A DNA stretch of 64,000 nt from Prevotellaceae bacterium (GCA_015256945.1 JABZLB010000002.1:96596-160595), one strand, 5' to 3'. Counted from the stretch's first letter, positions 8,640-17,862 are shown. Made by a program: numbers and translations. Notes: generated by a model not told the origin, from the sequence alone.

Positions 8640-9872
8640 ATGTTTGATATTGATAAGGTAAGAGCCGATTTTCCAATACTCGCTCGTGAGGTGCACGGCA
8701 AGCCGCTGGTTTACCTCGATAACGCTGCTACCACGCAGAAACCCCTGTGTGTGCTTGATGCCATGCGCGAAGAATATCTCAACGCCAACGCCAATGTGCA
8801 CCGTGGTGTACACTATCTGAGCCAGCGCGCTACTGAACTACATGAGCAGGCTCGCGAAAGAATTCGTGCCTTTTTAAATGCACGGTCTGCTGCCGAAATT
8901 GTGTTTACGCGAGGCACTACCGAAGGTTTAAACCTTATTGCTTCCTCATTTTGCGATGCTATGATGCAGGAAGGCGACGAAATTATCGTTTCGGCCGTTG
9001 AGCATCACAGCAATATTGTGCCATGGCAGATGCAGGCTACACGCAAGGGAATCAGGCTGCAGGTTATACCTATGAACGATGAAGGCGTGCTCGATATGGC
9101 CGCTTTTGAAGCCCTTTTCAACGAACATACCCGGCTTGTTAGTGTGGCTCACGTCAGCAATGTGCTGGGAACGGTGAACCCTGTAAGGCAAATGGCCGAA
9201 ATGGCTCATGCACACGGTGTGCCCATTGTTGTTGACGGAGCGCAGAGTGCGCCCCATTTTACGGTTGACGTGCAGGATATTAACTGCGACTTCTTTGTGT
9301 TGAGTGGTCATAAAATGTACGGTCCTACGGGTATTGGCGTGCTTTATGGCAAGGAAGAATGGTTAGAAAAGCTTCCTCCTTATCAGGGTGGCGGCGAAAT
9401 GATAGAGCATGTAAGCTGGACGAAGACAACGTTTGAGCGTCCGCCTTTAAAGTTTGAGGCAGGTACACCCGATTATATTGCTTCGCACGGACTGGCCACA
9501 GCCATTGACTATATGGAGCAGCTGGGCATGGAAAACATACAGGCTTACGAACAGGAACTTACCGATTATGCTCTCGAACAGCTTGCCGATATTCCTGAAA
9601 TGCACCTGTATGGCACAGGTTCGTCATCGGCGGTGTTGTGTCCTCACGATGCCGTTATCAGCTTTAATTTAGGTAAAATTCATCACATGGATGTGGGAAC
9701 TCTGCTCGATCAGCTTGGTATTGCCGTTCGTACAGGCCATCATTGTGCACAGCCTCTGATGGACCGCCTTGGGGTTCTCGGCACGGTTAGAGCTTCGTTT
9801 GCATTGTATAATACAAAGGAAGAGGTTGACAAGCTCGTAGCTGGCCTCAGAAGGGTGCTGACGATGTTCTGA
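8640..9872 (+). CDS. sufS: Cysteine desulfurase SufS
   Basis: SufS is a PLP-dependent enzyme that removes sulfur from L-cysteine as an enzyme-bound persulfide and supplies it for Fe-S assembly. The 410-residue protein has the PLP lysine Lys225 in SGHKMYGPTG and the persulfide-forming Cys369 in RTGHHCAQP. These are the hallmarks of the group II (SufS/CsdA) desulfurases. The N-terminal YLDNAATTQKP motif is also standard. It is the last gene of the suf cluster, 72 bases after sufD, and a good terminator lies about 80 bases downstream. Confidence 0.97.
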   Translation: MFDIDKVRADFPILAREVHGKPLVYLDNAATTQKPLCVLDAMREEYLNANANVHRGVHYLSQRATELHEQARERIRAFLNARSAAEIVFTRGTTEGLNLIASSFCDAMMQEGDEIIVSAVEHHSNIVPWQMQATRKGIRLQVIPMNDEGVLDMAAFEALFNEHTRLVSVAHVSNVLGTVNPVRQMAEMAHAHGVPIVVDGAQSAPHFTVDVQDINCDFFVLSGHKMYGPTGIGVLYGKEEWLEKLPPYQGGGEMIEHVSWTKTTFERPPLKFEAGTPDYIASHGLATAIDYMEQLGMENIQAYEQELTDYALEQLADIPEMHLYGTGSSSAVLCPHDAVISFNLGKIHHMDVGTLLDQLGIAVRTGHHCAQPLMDRLGVLGTVRASFALYNTKEEVDKLVAGLRRVLTMF

Positions 9873-9954
9873 TTCTGGCGTGTCATCAGGTTGCGGATTT
9901 GGAGCTTTTCTGCTTGTCGGCCTGCTGATATACCATTTCATTCATAGTTTATAA

Positions 9955-9992
9955 AAGCGGATGCCATTGTGGTATCCGCTTCTTTGTTTTTG
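9955..9992 (+). terminator. Terminator of the suf cluster
   Basis: An 11-bp stem with one G-T pair joins 9955-9965 (AAGCGGATGCC) to 9971-9981 (GGTATCCGCTT) around a 5-base loop, followed by CTTTGTTTTTG. This fits an intrinsic terminator for sufS. Confidence 0.8.
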
Positions 9993-10096
9993 TTGCCATG
10001 GGTATGTCTTTATATCATATCGTGCTGATTTACAGCCGGTAGAGATGATTTGTTGCTTGCTTCATTCCTGTTTGCAGAAAGCTTTATGGGCTAATG

Positions 10097-10191
10097 TTCA
10101 TTGTTCGACGGCCGTCAGCAGCGCGTACGGCGGTCGTCGAACAATGTGTATGACGGCCGTCAATAGCACGTACGGCGGCCGTCGAACAATG
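10097..10191 (+). repeat. GC-rich double-palindromic repeat, copy A
   Basis: Two palindromic units lie side by side. In unit 1, CATTGTTCGACGGCCGTC at 10099-10116 pairs with the near-complement at 10129-10146, and the interior contains the self-complementary CGTACG. Unit 2 (about 10147-10191) contains GACGGCCGTC and GGCGGCCGTCGAACAATG. The element is much richer in GC than its surroundings. Related copies lie at 17940-18033 and 37762-37860. It occupies the 685-base gap between sufS and the susC-like gene, between the suf terminator and the susC promoter. The rest of that gap (10192-10470) shows nothing else recognisable. Confidence 0.8.
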
Positions 10192-10477
10192 ACCTTTACC
10201 TTGATAATGCACACGTCTTGTTATTGAATCCCGGGTCCGTATCATCGTAATTGTTTATGAATAATAGGCTAAACCAGCAGCCGTTTTGCAGTATGCGAGC
10301 ATGAAGGCGGATGTGCAATAACTTATTTTTAGCTTTATTGGGACAAATATGCTAAAAATAAGGCATCATTAAACAGACCGTTTTTTTGGTAATGTTGTAT
10401 TTTTATTTAATATTAAAACATTATGTAAGTAAAACGATACTCATTTTAATGAAAATGAAAGTTTTTGTGCTAAAAAG

Positions 10478-10508
10478 TTGTGAATATAATAAAAGTTGTT
10501 TAGTTTTG
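10478..10508 (+). promoter_or_regulatory. Promoter of the SusC/SusD pair
   Basis: TAGTTTTG at 10501-10508 matches the Bacteroidetes -7 element TAnnTTTG, and TTG at 10478-10480 lies exactly 20 bases upstream as a -33 element. Transcription would begin near 10514, giving a leader of about 45 bases. Confidence 0.65.
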
Positions 10509-10557
10509 CAATCGTTATGTTATATTAACCCTGTAAAGTTGCAGAGTAACTTTAAAA

Positions 10558-13500
10558 ATGAGAGAATTTATGAGAAGAAGATTAGTAGCACTTTCAGCCG
10601 GTTTATTCCTTTCCATAGGAGTAGCTCTGGCGCAGTCTTCGGTAAAAGGTACCGTCACTTCGTCGGAAGACGGGGGCCCTGTTGTCGGAGCTTCTGTGAT
10701 GGTAGATGGTACAAAGACGGGAACAGTTACCGATGTTGATGGTCATTTCGAACTTAATGTTCCAGCTGGGAGCAAGTTGGTCATTACCTATCTGGGCATG
10801 AAGAAGAAGACTGTAACCGCAGGGGCAAACATGAAAGTGGCTTTAGATGCCGACGATAGAGAGCTGAAGGAGGTGGTGGTAACCGCAATGGGTATCACAC
10901 GCGACAAGAAAGCTCTGGGCTATTCGGCACAGAATCTGAAAGCCAGCGACCTTAACGTGGCAGGAACATCGTCATTAGCCAGTGCTCTTCAGGGCAAGCT
11001 GACGGGTGTTTCCATCCGTCAGTCATCGGGTGCACCGGGTGCTTCGGCACAGATTACGATTCGTGGTGCGCGCTCGTTCGACGGTAACAACACGCCTTTA
11101 TATGTTATTGACGGTATGCCTGTGGTATCGACGCCCGACTTTAAAACCCTCGACTCGGTAACAGGAGCCGATTATGCAAGCCGTTCTATTGACATCAACC
11201 CTGACGACATTGAAAGCGTCAATGTGCTTGAAGGTCAGGCAGCTTCGGCCCTATACGGTATAAGGGCTTCGAATGGTGTAATATTGATTACTACAAAACG
11301 TGGCGCAAAGGGAACCGAAAAGCCGGTAATTACGTTCTCTACCGACCTTAGCGGACAAACCTTAAGCCGTAAGTTCGAACACCAGACGGTGTATGCGCAG
11401 GGTAATAGCTTTGACGAGTATAACCCTTCAAGCTCAATGACCTGGGGACCAAAGATTACAGAGCTGCCCAATGATGCCAAATATGGCGGTAATGTAGCCA
11501 ATAAGTATACAAACAATGGGGCGAATTTGCACCAAGGTCAGTATTATAACACCAAGTATGCAGCCGCAGGATTGGACGGCTGGACAACGCCTCAACTATA
11601 CGATAACGTTGGCGACTTCTTTAAAACGGGCTTTACGCAGAACTCAACCTTTGGCATAGCACAGACCAAAAAGGATGTAAGTTATGCCTTCAGCTTAAGC
11701 GATACCTACCAGAAAGGCATTATACCGTCGACCGGTATGACCCGTACGGGTGGGCGTGGAGCCGTTGACTGGAAGGTGAATGACCAGTGGAAGACGGGCT
11801 TTTCAGCCAATTATAGTGCAACGAAAATTACGTCAGCCCCGGGTGCTAACAGTGGTATCGTAAACGTAGTATATAGTGCTCCTGCCGAGTATAACCTGAA
11901 AGGCACGCCTTATAACGTGCCTGGCGACCCCACTTCACAGATATGTTTCCGAAGCGTTGCATACTTTAATAACCCTTATTGGTGGGCCGACAACGACGAA
12001 TTCTATCAGCATACCAACCGCGTTTTTGGCAATGCCTATGCCGAATACAGTCCAAAGCTGGCGTGGGGAGAGCAGTATCACCTCGTGTTCCGCGAGCAGG
12101 CGGGTATCGATGCTTACACAACCAATAACCGTACAGTGGCTGAAGTAGGATCGGCTTACAACAAAACTGGAGAGGTTCGGAACCGTGGCGTTCAGCGAAA
12201 TGTATTTAACAATCTGCTCACGGCGAACTTTACGGCCAAGTGGAACGATGTAGACTTCGGCTTCCTGCTGGGTAACGAGTTCAACCATGAGAATGCACGG
12301 AAGTGGGATTACGACGGCGTTGGTCTCTCTTTCTACGGTCAGCCCACCATTGGTAACACCACAACGATGGCCACTCACGAAGAATATCGCGAACAAGAAC
12401 GTACAGTTGGTACGTTCGGTCAGCTGTCGTTATCGTGGAAAAACATGCTTTACCTGACGGCAACAGGTCGTAACGACGTAGTTTCTATGATGCCAAGCAA
12501 GAACCGCAGCTTCTTTTATCCGTCGGTTTCGCTAAGCTGGATATTCACGGAGCTTCCACAGTTGAAGGACAACAAAACGCTTTCGTATGGTAAATTACGT
12601 TTGTCTTATGCGCAGGTTGGGCAGGCAGGCAAGTTCTATAACAATTATATGTATGTACCTGAATACGGTAGTGGCATGTACACTTATAAACCAATCAGCT
12701 ATCCTTTGGGCAGCGCGAAGGCCTATACACCCTATTATGTGAAGTACGATCCGAACTTAAAGCCGCAGAATACCAAGAACTGGGAGGCCGGAATTGACCT
12801 GAATTTCTTCGAGAACAGGGTGCGCTTCCAGTACACTTACAGCTATCAGGACGTTAAAGACCAGATATTTGACGTACCAACAGCAGGCTCAACGGGTTAC
12901 CAATATCTACGTACAAATGCCGGACAAATGACGACATCGTCGCACGAATTTTCGCTACAAGCAACGGTTTTACAGCATCGCGACTACAACGTTGAGCTGG
13001 GTGTTAACTTCACTAAGGTGCATAACTTCGTGAAAGAACTGGCTCCAGGCGTGGAGAGTATTATGTTGGGTGGATTCGTTCAGCCTCAAATTCGTGCACA
13101 GGCAGGCTATACTTATCCCAATATTTACGGCCTGGCGTTCAAGCGTGCCGACAATGGCGAACTGCTTTTAAACAATGGTTTGCCACAGGCTACGGGCGAT
13201 AGCGAGAACCTTGGTGAATGTTCTCCCAACTTCAATATGGGCTTTAACCTCAGCGCTTCTTACAAAAAGCTGACGCTTTCAGCTACATTAGACTGGCAGA
13301 ATGGCGGTAAAATGTATAACGGAACACTGCTTACAATGAACTACTTTGGCGCAACAAACGAGTCGCTTCCTTACCATGAGGGAACGATGGTAGCTAAGGG
13401 AATAGATCAGGCTACGGGCTTAGAAAATACCGTTCAGGTAAGCAAACAGAAATATTATCAGGCTTATACCAACGTAACCGAAGCAGGAATATACGACACG

Positions 13501-13725
13501 GGTTACCTTAAGCTCCGCGATGTAACGCTGTCTTACAAGCTCCCTAAGTTTGCAGGGGTCGACCTTTCTGTTTATGCTTTCGCACGAAACTTATTGCTTT
13601 GGGCAAAGATGCCTACCTTTGACCCCGAAAGTTCTCAGGGAAACGGTAACATGGGAGGCTATTTTGAACGCTTCTCCGTGCCTAACACATCGAGCTTTGG
13701 CGGTGGTTTCAAGCTTAGTTTCTAA
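10558..13725 (+). CDS. SusC/RagA-family TonB-dependent outer-membrane transporter
   Basis: This is a 1055-residue outer-membrane barrel of the SusC/RagA family, which imports oligosaccharides, peptides or other nutrients with TonB energy. A signal peptide (MRRRLVALSAGLFLSIG, ending near ALAQ) precedes a carboxypeptidase-D-regulatory-like domain (about 28-108). The plug domain follows (about 110-235, with TPLYVIDGMPV and NGVILITTKRG), then the beta-barrel, ending in phenylalanine as barrel proteins usually do. Two starts are possible, 10558 and 10570; the second gives a cleaner signal peptide. The gene is paired with a SusD-like lipoprotein 40 bases downstream. No glycoside hydrolase, sulfatase or hybrid sensor is adjacent, so the substrate cannot be inferred. 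Confidence 0.95.
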   Translation: MREFMRRRLVALSAGLFLSIGVALAQSSVKGTVTSSEDGGPVVGASVMVDGTKTGTVTDVDGHFELNVPAGSKLVITYLGMKKKTVTAGANMKVALDADDRELKEVVVTAMGITRDKKALGYSAQNLKASDLNVAGTSSLASALQGKLTGVSIRQSSGAPGASAQITIRGARSFDGNNTPLYVIDGMPVVSTPDFKTLDSVTGADYASRSIDINPDDIESVNVLEGQAASALYGIRASNGVILITTKRGAKGTEKPVITFSTDLSGQTLSRKFEHQTVYAQGNSFDEYNPSSSMTWGPKITELPNDAKYGGNVANKYTNNGANLHQGQYYNTKYAAAGLDGWTTPQLYDNVGDFFKTGFTQNSTFGIAQTKKDVSYAFSLSDTYQKGIIPSTGMTRTGGRGAVDWKVNDQWKTGFSANYSATKITSAPGANSGIVNVVYSAPAEYNLKGTPYNVPGDPTSQICFRSVAYFNNPYWWADNDEFYQHTNRVFGNAYAEYSPKLAWGEQYHLVFREQAGIDAYTTNNRTVAEVGSAYNKTGEVRNRGVQRNVFNNLLTANFTAKWNDVDFGFLLGNEFNHENARKWDYDGVGLSFYGQPTIGNTTTMATHEEYREQERTVGTFGQLSLSWKNMLYLTATGRNDVVSMMPSKNRSFFYPSVSLSWIFTELPQLKDNKTLSYGKLRLSYAQVGQAGKFYNNYMYVPEYGSGMYTYKPISYPLGSAKAYTPYYVKYDPNLKPQNTKNWEAGIDLNFFENRVRFQYTYSYQDVKDQIFDVPTAGSTGYQYLRTNAGQMTTSSHEFSLQATVLQHRDYNVELGVNFTKVHNFVKELAPGVESIMLGGFVQPQIRAQAGYTYPNIYGLAFKRADNGELLLNNGLPQATGDSENLGECSPNFNMGFNLSASYKKLTLSATLDWQNGGKMYNGTLLTMNYFGATNESLPYHEGTMVAKGIDQATGLENTVQVSKQKYYQAYTNVTEAGIYDTGYLKLRDVTLSYKLPKFAGVDLSVYAFARNLLLWAKMPTFDPESSQGNGNMGGYFERFSVPNTSSFGGGFKLSF

Positions 13726-13765
13726 GGGAAACGTTAATCAATTTATTCATTAAAGGAAAACGATT

Positions 13766-15310
13766 ATGAAAATAAAATATGTTTTAGGCTTAGCCATGTC
13801 ATCCCTGTTATTCCTGTCTTCGTGTTCGGATAGCATGATGGATAAGATCAATACTGACGAGCAGCACCCTTCATTGCCGGCTGTTGACGGCAAGTTTCAG
13901 ATTACAGACGGCGAGGTTGCCACGGTTTACAGTGTGCTTTGTGGAAACTATGCGTGGTATGTTTCATCGTTCACCGAGCAGGAATTCGGTACAAACAACA
14001 ACCAGTTAAAGGATGTAGAGGCGCGTCTTCTGTCAGAAATTGCGGCCAGTTCTTCTTTTGCTAACGAGTGGAACGCCGCATATCTAAATCTCTATAATAT
14101 TGTATCGTTGCGCAAAAAGTGCGAAAGCGGTGTCAATAAAGGCCAGTACGACCTGATGGGTATGGCCCAGACGCTCGAAGCTTTAAACTGGGGCGTGCTT
14201 ACCGACTTGCATGGAGATGTGCCCATGTCAGAGTGTTTCTCAGATGTTTCTGCTCCAAAGATTGATACTCAAAAGGCTATTTACGACTCCATTTTTGCTA
14301 AATTGGACGCCGCTCAGGCCAATTTCGTCCGTGGAGCCAGTATGAAAAACGGAGTTTCGCAGGACGTAATCTTCAAAGGCGACTTGCAGCAATGGTCAGG
14401 CCTTGCGCACGCATTGAAGGCCCGTTATCTGCTTCACACTTATGGAGTAAACAAGACTGATGCCCTGCTTCGGCAGGTTTTGAGTGAGACCGACGCCGCC
14501 CTTGCAGCAGGATTTAAGGGTGCAAACCTCAACGTTTTTGACACAGGGTCGCAGAATAATTCCTGGTACGCCTACTGGTTCAGCCGTGAATACATCGGTT
14601 CTTCGACGACAGTTGACAACCTTTTAAAGGCTCGCAACGACCCTCGTGAGCCTATTTACAACTACGCTTGCTACAAAGACGTGACAGGTGCCGACACAGT
14701 TGCAACGCCTGGTGACGCTAAACTGGCTGCCGAACAGGAGGGAGTGAACGTTCCTGCTTTCTATCTGAACCCTGCTGCATACGAGCATTTGTTCAGCAAA
14801 TCAGAGCTTTACTTCATCCGTGCCGAAGCAAAGGCCCGGCTTAATGAGAATGCAAAGCCTGACTTTGAGGCGGCAGTTACGGCCGCTATGGACGATTGGC
14901 AGGCTACCGGAGGCAAGTTTACCGATGTTGTATTTGGCTTAGGTACCATCAATCCTGCCAATATCACGGCAACTGATGTACAGAATTATCTCAACAATAT
15001 CAATGCGCTTTATCTGGCAAATCCATTGAAAGAGATTCTTGTTCAGAAATATATTGCACAGACTCGCGATGAGCAGCTTGAGACTTATAACGATATGCGC
15101 CGTTGTAAATTTGTTGACGGAAGCTATCCTGTAACCATGGTTAATCCCAATAATAACAATGCAGTGGGTAACAGATGGCCGCTGCGTCTGCCCTATGGCA
15201 ACAGCGATGTTATTTCAAACCCCAATGTAAAGAAGGCCTTTGGCACGGGTAACGATGCCGGAATGTACATCTTTACGAAGCCTGTATGGTGGGCTGGCGG
15301 ACAGCAATAA
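13766..15310 (+). CDS. SusD-like surface lipoprotein (nutrient-binding)
   Basis: SusD-like lipoproteins form the lid of SusC-type transporters and bind the nutrient at the cell surface. The 514-residue protein starts with a lipoprotein signal ending in LFLSSC, with lipidated Cys20 followed by SDS. The mature sequence resembles the SusD-like/RagB alpha-helical fold. The N-terminal INTDEQHP stretch and the C-terminal segment ending near the stop are typical of the group often annotated SusD/RagB or starch-binding-associated. It lies 40 bases after the SusC-like gene and is followed by a strong terminator, so the two form a two-gene operon. Ligand unknown. Confidence 0.9.
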   Translation: MKIKYVLGLAMSSLLFLSSCSDSMMDKINTDEQHPSLPAVDGKFQITDGEVATVYSVLCGNYAWYVSSFTEQEFGTNNNQLKDVEARLLSEIAASSSFANEWNAAYLNLYNIVSLRKKCESGVNKGQYDLMGMAQTLEALNWGVLTDLHGDVPMSECFSDVSAPKIDTQKAIYDSIFAKLDAAQANFVRGASMKNGVSQDVIFKGDLQQWSGLAHALKARYLLHTYGVNKTDALLRQVLSETDAALAAGFKGANLNVFDTGSQNNSWYAYWFSREYIGSSTTVDNLLKARNDPREPIYNYACYKDVTGADTVATPGDAKLAAEQEGVNVPAFYLNPAAYEHLFSKSELYFIRAEAKARLNENAKPDFEAAVTAAMDDWQATGGKFTDVVFGLGTINPANITATDVQNYLNNINALYLANPLKEILVQKYIAQTRDEQLETYNDMRRCKFVDGSYPVTMVNPNNNNAVGNRWPLRLPYGNSDVISNPNVKKAFGTGNDAGMYIFTKPVWWAGGQQ

Positions 15311-15327
15311 GCATATTATATAAAACA

Positions 15328-15367
15328 AAATCGGCTGACGGTGAATACGTCAGCCGATTTTTTATTT
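15328..15367 (+). terminator. Terminator of the SusC/SusD operon
   Basis: A perfect 13-bp stem joins 15328-15340 (AAATCGGCTGACG) to 15348-15360 around a 7-base loop, followed by TTTATTT. It begins 17 bases after the SusD-like stop. Confidence 0.88.
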
Positions 15368-15405
15368 GTGTTGATGATGGCCGGATGAGTGTCTTGTAAC
15401 ACGAT

Positions 15406-15711
15406 CTATATTTGTTCGTGACATTTTTTTAAACTGAATATGAGCCACGCGCAGCCTGCTATACGTGCAATGATGGACATATTTGCAGGTAAGGCGGTGA
15501 ACAAAAAGGCAAATTGGGTGTTTATCAACAATACGGTCTGCCCGAGAGTAAGTTCTTTTTCACATACCTTTGAATAATATTTTCGCAGCCATTCAACCGG
15601 TATCTTCACACCTTCTAAGGCTTTGCATATCATATTAAAAGTGCTTTTTACCGAACGTTGTACACTGTTCACCCGCTGATTATCAGCTGTAAGTATCATT
15701 TCCTTCTCCAT
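15406..15711 (-). CDS. Small hypothetical membrane protein
   Basis: I do not recognise a named family for this 101-residue protein. The N-terminal half is charged and helical (QRSVKSTFNMICKALEG). The C-terminal half has two hydrophobic segments, about 58-77 (TVLLINTQFAFLFTALPA) and about 78-95 (SIIARIAGCAWLIFSL), separated by a short turn, suggesting a hairpin in the inner membrane. A Bacteroidetes -7 element lies 34 bases upstream of the ATG, which supports a real gene. It is convergent with the SusD-like gene and divergent from rnhB, with the GGAGTTA repeat element in between. Function unknown. Confidence 0.6.
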   Translation of the reverse strand: MEKEMILTADNQRVNSVQRSVKSTFNMICKALEGVKIPVEWLRKYYSKVCEKELTLGQTVLLINTQFAFLFTALPANMSIIARIAGCAWLIFSLKKCHEQI

Positions 15712-15744
15712 TTTTTATTTACATTATATTGTTATTTTCTGCTG

Positions 15745-15752
15745 CAAAGGTA
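15745..15752 (-). promoter_or_regulatory. -7 element of the small membrane protein gene
   Basis: TACCTTTG on the minus strand matches TAnnTTTG and lies 33 bases upstream of the start codon. No clear -33 TTTG is present at 19-21 bases. Confidence 0.5.
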
Positions 15753-15818
15753 GCTATTGATAGTGAAGTGTTATTTCACTGCACAATATTTCAACGTTAA
15801 AAACGTTAAGAATAAAAC

Positions 15819-16130
15819 AGGAGTTATGGAGTTAATGGGAGTTAGGAGGAGTTAAGACAATACTAAAGGGTCTGGAGTTATTCTTCAGGAGTTAAGCAGT
15901 TATGGAGTTAGGAGGAGTTAAGATAAATGTCAAAGCATGGTTTGAACATTGATTTCGTGCTGAAACAATGTAGATATTGAAGCTGTCTTATTTCGATTTT
16001 AGTGTAGAATAATCTAAATATTGTTTATACCTGACGTTATACTCTTACCAACCATACATTTGTCTTAACTCCTCCTAACTCCATAACTCCTTAACTCCCA
16101 GAATGTAACTCCTTAACTCCTGAAGAATAA
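15819..16130. repeat. GGAGTTA-based inverted-repeat element
   Basis: The left part is built from repeated GGAGTTA and the right part from TAACTCC. Exact inverted matches are: 15838-15860 with 16060-16082 (23 bp), 15899-15922 with 16064-16087 (24 bp), and 15878-15896 with 16112-16130 (19 bp). The right arm looks like an inverted copy of 15881-15925 with about 22 extra bases. The AT-rich centre (15923-16059) has no gene. The element fills most of the 441-base gap between the small membrane gene and rnhB. No transposase or target duplication is visible. Confidence 0.75.
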
Positions 16131-16152
16131 TATCAGAACAAAATAGCAAGTT

Positions 16153-16800
16153 ATGTTAGAACCTCATTATTATAACGACCTGATAGAAGCCGGTTGTGAC
16201 GAAGCCGGAAGGGGCTGTTTGGCCGGCAGTGTCTATGCCGCCGCTGTTATTTTACCGCGTAATTATAACAACCCTGCACTGAACGATTCGAAAAAACTAA
16301 CCCTGAAGGCACGGTATACCTTGCGTAAACAGATACAGCATGACGCTGTTTCATGGGCCATTGGTGTGGTAACGCCCGAAGAAATTGACCGTATCAATAT
16401 TCTCCATGCAAGCTTTCTGGCTATGCACCGCGCCATAGCACAGCTTTCGGTACAGCCCGAAGCATTGATTATCGACGGCAACAGGTTCGATCCTTACTAT
16501 CCTGATCAGGCCTCTTCGCCCAATGATGATACGGCAAAAACACCATTACCATACACCTGTATTGTTAAAGGCGATGGCAAATACCAGGCTATTGCTGCGG
16601 CCAGCATATTGGCAAAGACCTGTCGTGACGATTATATGGATGAGCTCGACCGCCAGTATCCCGCTTACAACTGGAAACAAAACAAAGGTTATCCTACACC
16701 CAAACATCGTGCGGCTATTGCACAATTTGGTATTACTCCTTATCACAGGCGCTCGTATAACTTGCTTGGAGCGCGCCAGCTCGAGATTAAATTCGAGTAA
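16153..16800 (+). CDS. rnhB: Ribonuclease HII
   Basis: RNase HII cuts RNA in RNA-DNA hybrids and starts removal of misincorporated ribonucleotides from DNA. The 215-residue protein has the catalytic DEAGRG motif (Asp16, Glu17), Asp108 in LIIDGNR, and Asp159 in ASILAKTCRD. Length is normal. The QNKGYPTPKHRAAI segment near the C-terminus is typical of the family. The ATG at 16153 lies directly beside the GGAGTTA repeat element, and no clear promoter box was seen there. A regulator gene follows 97 bases downstream. Confidence 0.96.
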   Translation: MLEPHYYNDLIEAGCDEAGRGCLAGSVYAAAVILPRNYNNPALNDSKKLTLKARYTLRKQIQHDAVSWAIGVVTPEEIDRINILHASFLAMHRAIAQLSVQPEALIIDGNRFDPYYPDQASSPNDDTAKTPLPYTCIVKGDGKYQAIAAASILAKTCRDDYMDELDRQYPAYNWKQNKGYPTPKHRAAIAQFGITPYHRRSYNLLGARQLEIKFE

Positions 16801-16897
16801 CTCTGAGACATCGTTACAGGCCGTAAACTTGCTGAATATACCCCGAAACAAGTACTTTTTTCATGACAACCCATCCATTAGTATACCATTTTCTGAT

Positions 16898-17842
16898 ATG
16901 ACCGATAAAACCTTTCAACCATCCGATACCGCCGTAGGGCGCTTGTTAGACCTCGTTTCAACCATGGCCGACGACAGTCATACGGCTGCCGAGCTGGCCG
17001 AAGTTCTGGGAACATCCAAGCGTAACCTTTATTATGTTATCAAACAGTTGGAAAAATACGGCTTTGTGATTCATCATTCGCATAACCGTTATTTGCTCGA
17101 CCCCCATTCACCTTTCTTTCAAGACATTGCCCGTACGGTAGACTTTACCCAGGAACAGGCTTTTTACATGCACTCATTGCTGGTTGATGCCGACAACAAA
17201 AACAACCCGATTGCCGGTCTTTTGCGCCGTAAGCTCACACGTTACTATCATCTTAACGAGTTTTCGCCAACGTGGAAAGATCGTCTTTTTTACAATAACG
17301 TCCAGCGTCTTCAGTATGCCATCAGCCAGCGTTATGTGGTTATTCTGCATGGATACAGCTCGGGTCACAGCCAGACGGTGAAAGATCGTGTTGTAGAACC
17401 CTTCCTTTTTCTCGGCGAACGAGCCGATATTCGTGCCTACGAACTATCGTCGGGTATGAACAAAACCTTCAAAATAAGCCGTATTGAATCGGTAGAAGTA
17501 CTGAACGATCGCTGGACAAACGAGAGCAAGCACCGCCAGTTATTTACCGACATGTTTATGTTTAGCAGCGAAGAGCGCATCCCTATCAGTGTACGTTTAG
17601 ACCTGCTGGCATACAGCCTCATGTGCGAAGAGTATCCCCATGCTGCCGAGTTGATAAAGCCTGATGGCAAAAATCGCTGGCTGCTTACAACCGAGGTGGC
17701 TAACTATGTGGGTATAGGACGTTTTGTATTGGGGTTGTTTGACCATGTTGAGATTGTGCAGGGTGACGGACTCTGTAACTATTTAAACGAACGTTTGCAT
17801 ACCATGAGTCACATGCGCGAACCTGAAATATTAGAACGGTAA
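16898..17842 (+). CDS. WYL-type transcriptional regulator (HTH plus WYL-like domain)
   Basis: The 314-residue protein has an N-terminal winged helix-turn-helix (about 10-60, HTAAELAEVLGTSKRNLYYVIKQL) and a C-terminal region resembling WYL effector-binding domains (about 130-300). The canonical WYL triplet is not evident; RAYEL occupies the likely position. Such proteins are often repressors or activators that respond to a small ligand or nucleic acid. The frame is open further upstream into rnhB. I start it at ATG 16898, because the conserved HTH follows this point and upstream residues look like read-through of non-coding sequence. A strong terminator follows. Target unknown. Confidence 0.8.
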   Translation: MTDKTFQPSDTAVGRLLDLVSTMADDSHTAAELAEVLGTSKRNLYYVIKQLEKYGFVIHHSHNRYLLDPHSPFFQDIARTVDFTQEQAFYMHSLLVDADNKNNPIAGLLRRKLTRYYHLNEFSPTWKDRLFYNNVQRLQYAISQRYVVILHGYSSGHSQTVKDRVVEPFLFLGERADIRAYELSSGMNKTFKISRIESVEVLNDRWTNESKHRQLFTDMFMFSSEERIPISVRLDLLAYSLMCEEYPHAAELIKPDGKNRWLLTTEVANYVGIGRFVLGLFDHVEIVQGDGLCNYLNERLHTMSHMREPEILER

Positions 17843-17862
17843 AAAGCTATTACAGTTGTTTT

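Noticed and set aside
9961..10227. Open frame of 88 codons across repeat copy A
   Set aside because: Its only distinctive content is the translated palindromic repeat (YGGRRT-type units). Similar frames appear over copies B and C, so it is a by-product of the repeat.
10558..15310. Full polysaccharide utilisation locus
   Set aside because: Only the SusC/SusD pair is present; no glycoside hydrolase, polysaccharide lyase, sulfatase or dedicated sensor adjoins it.
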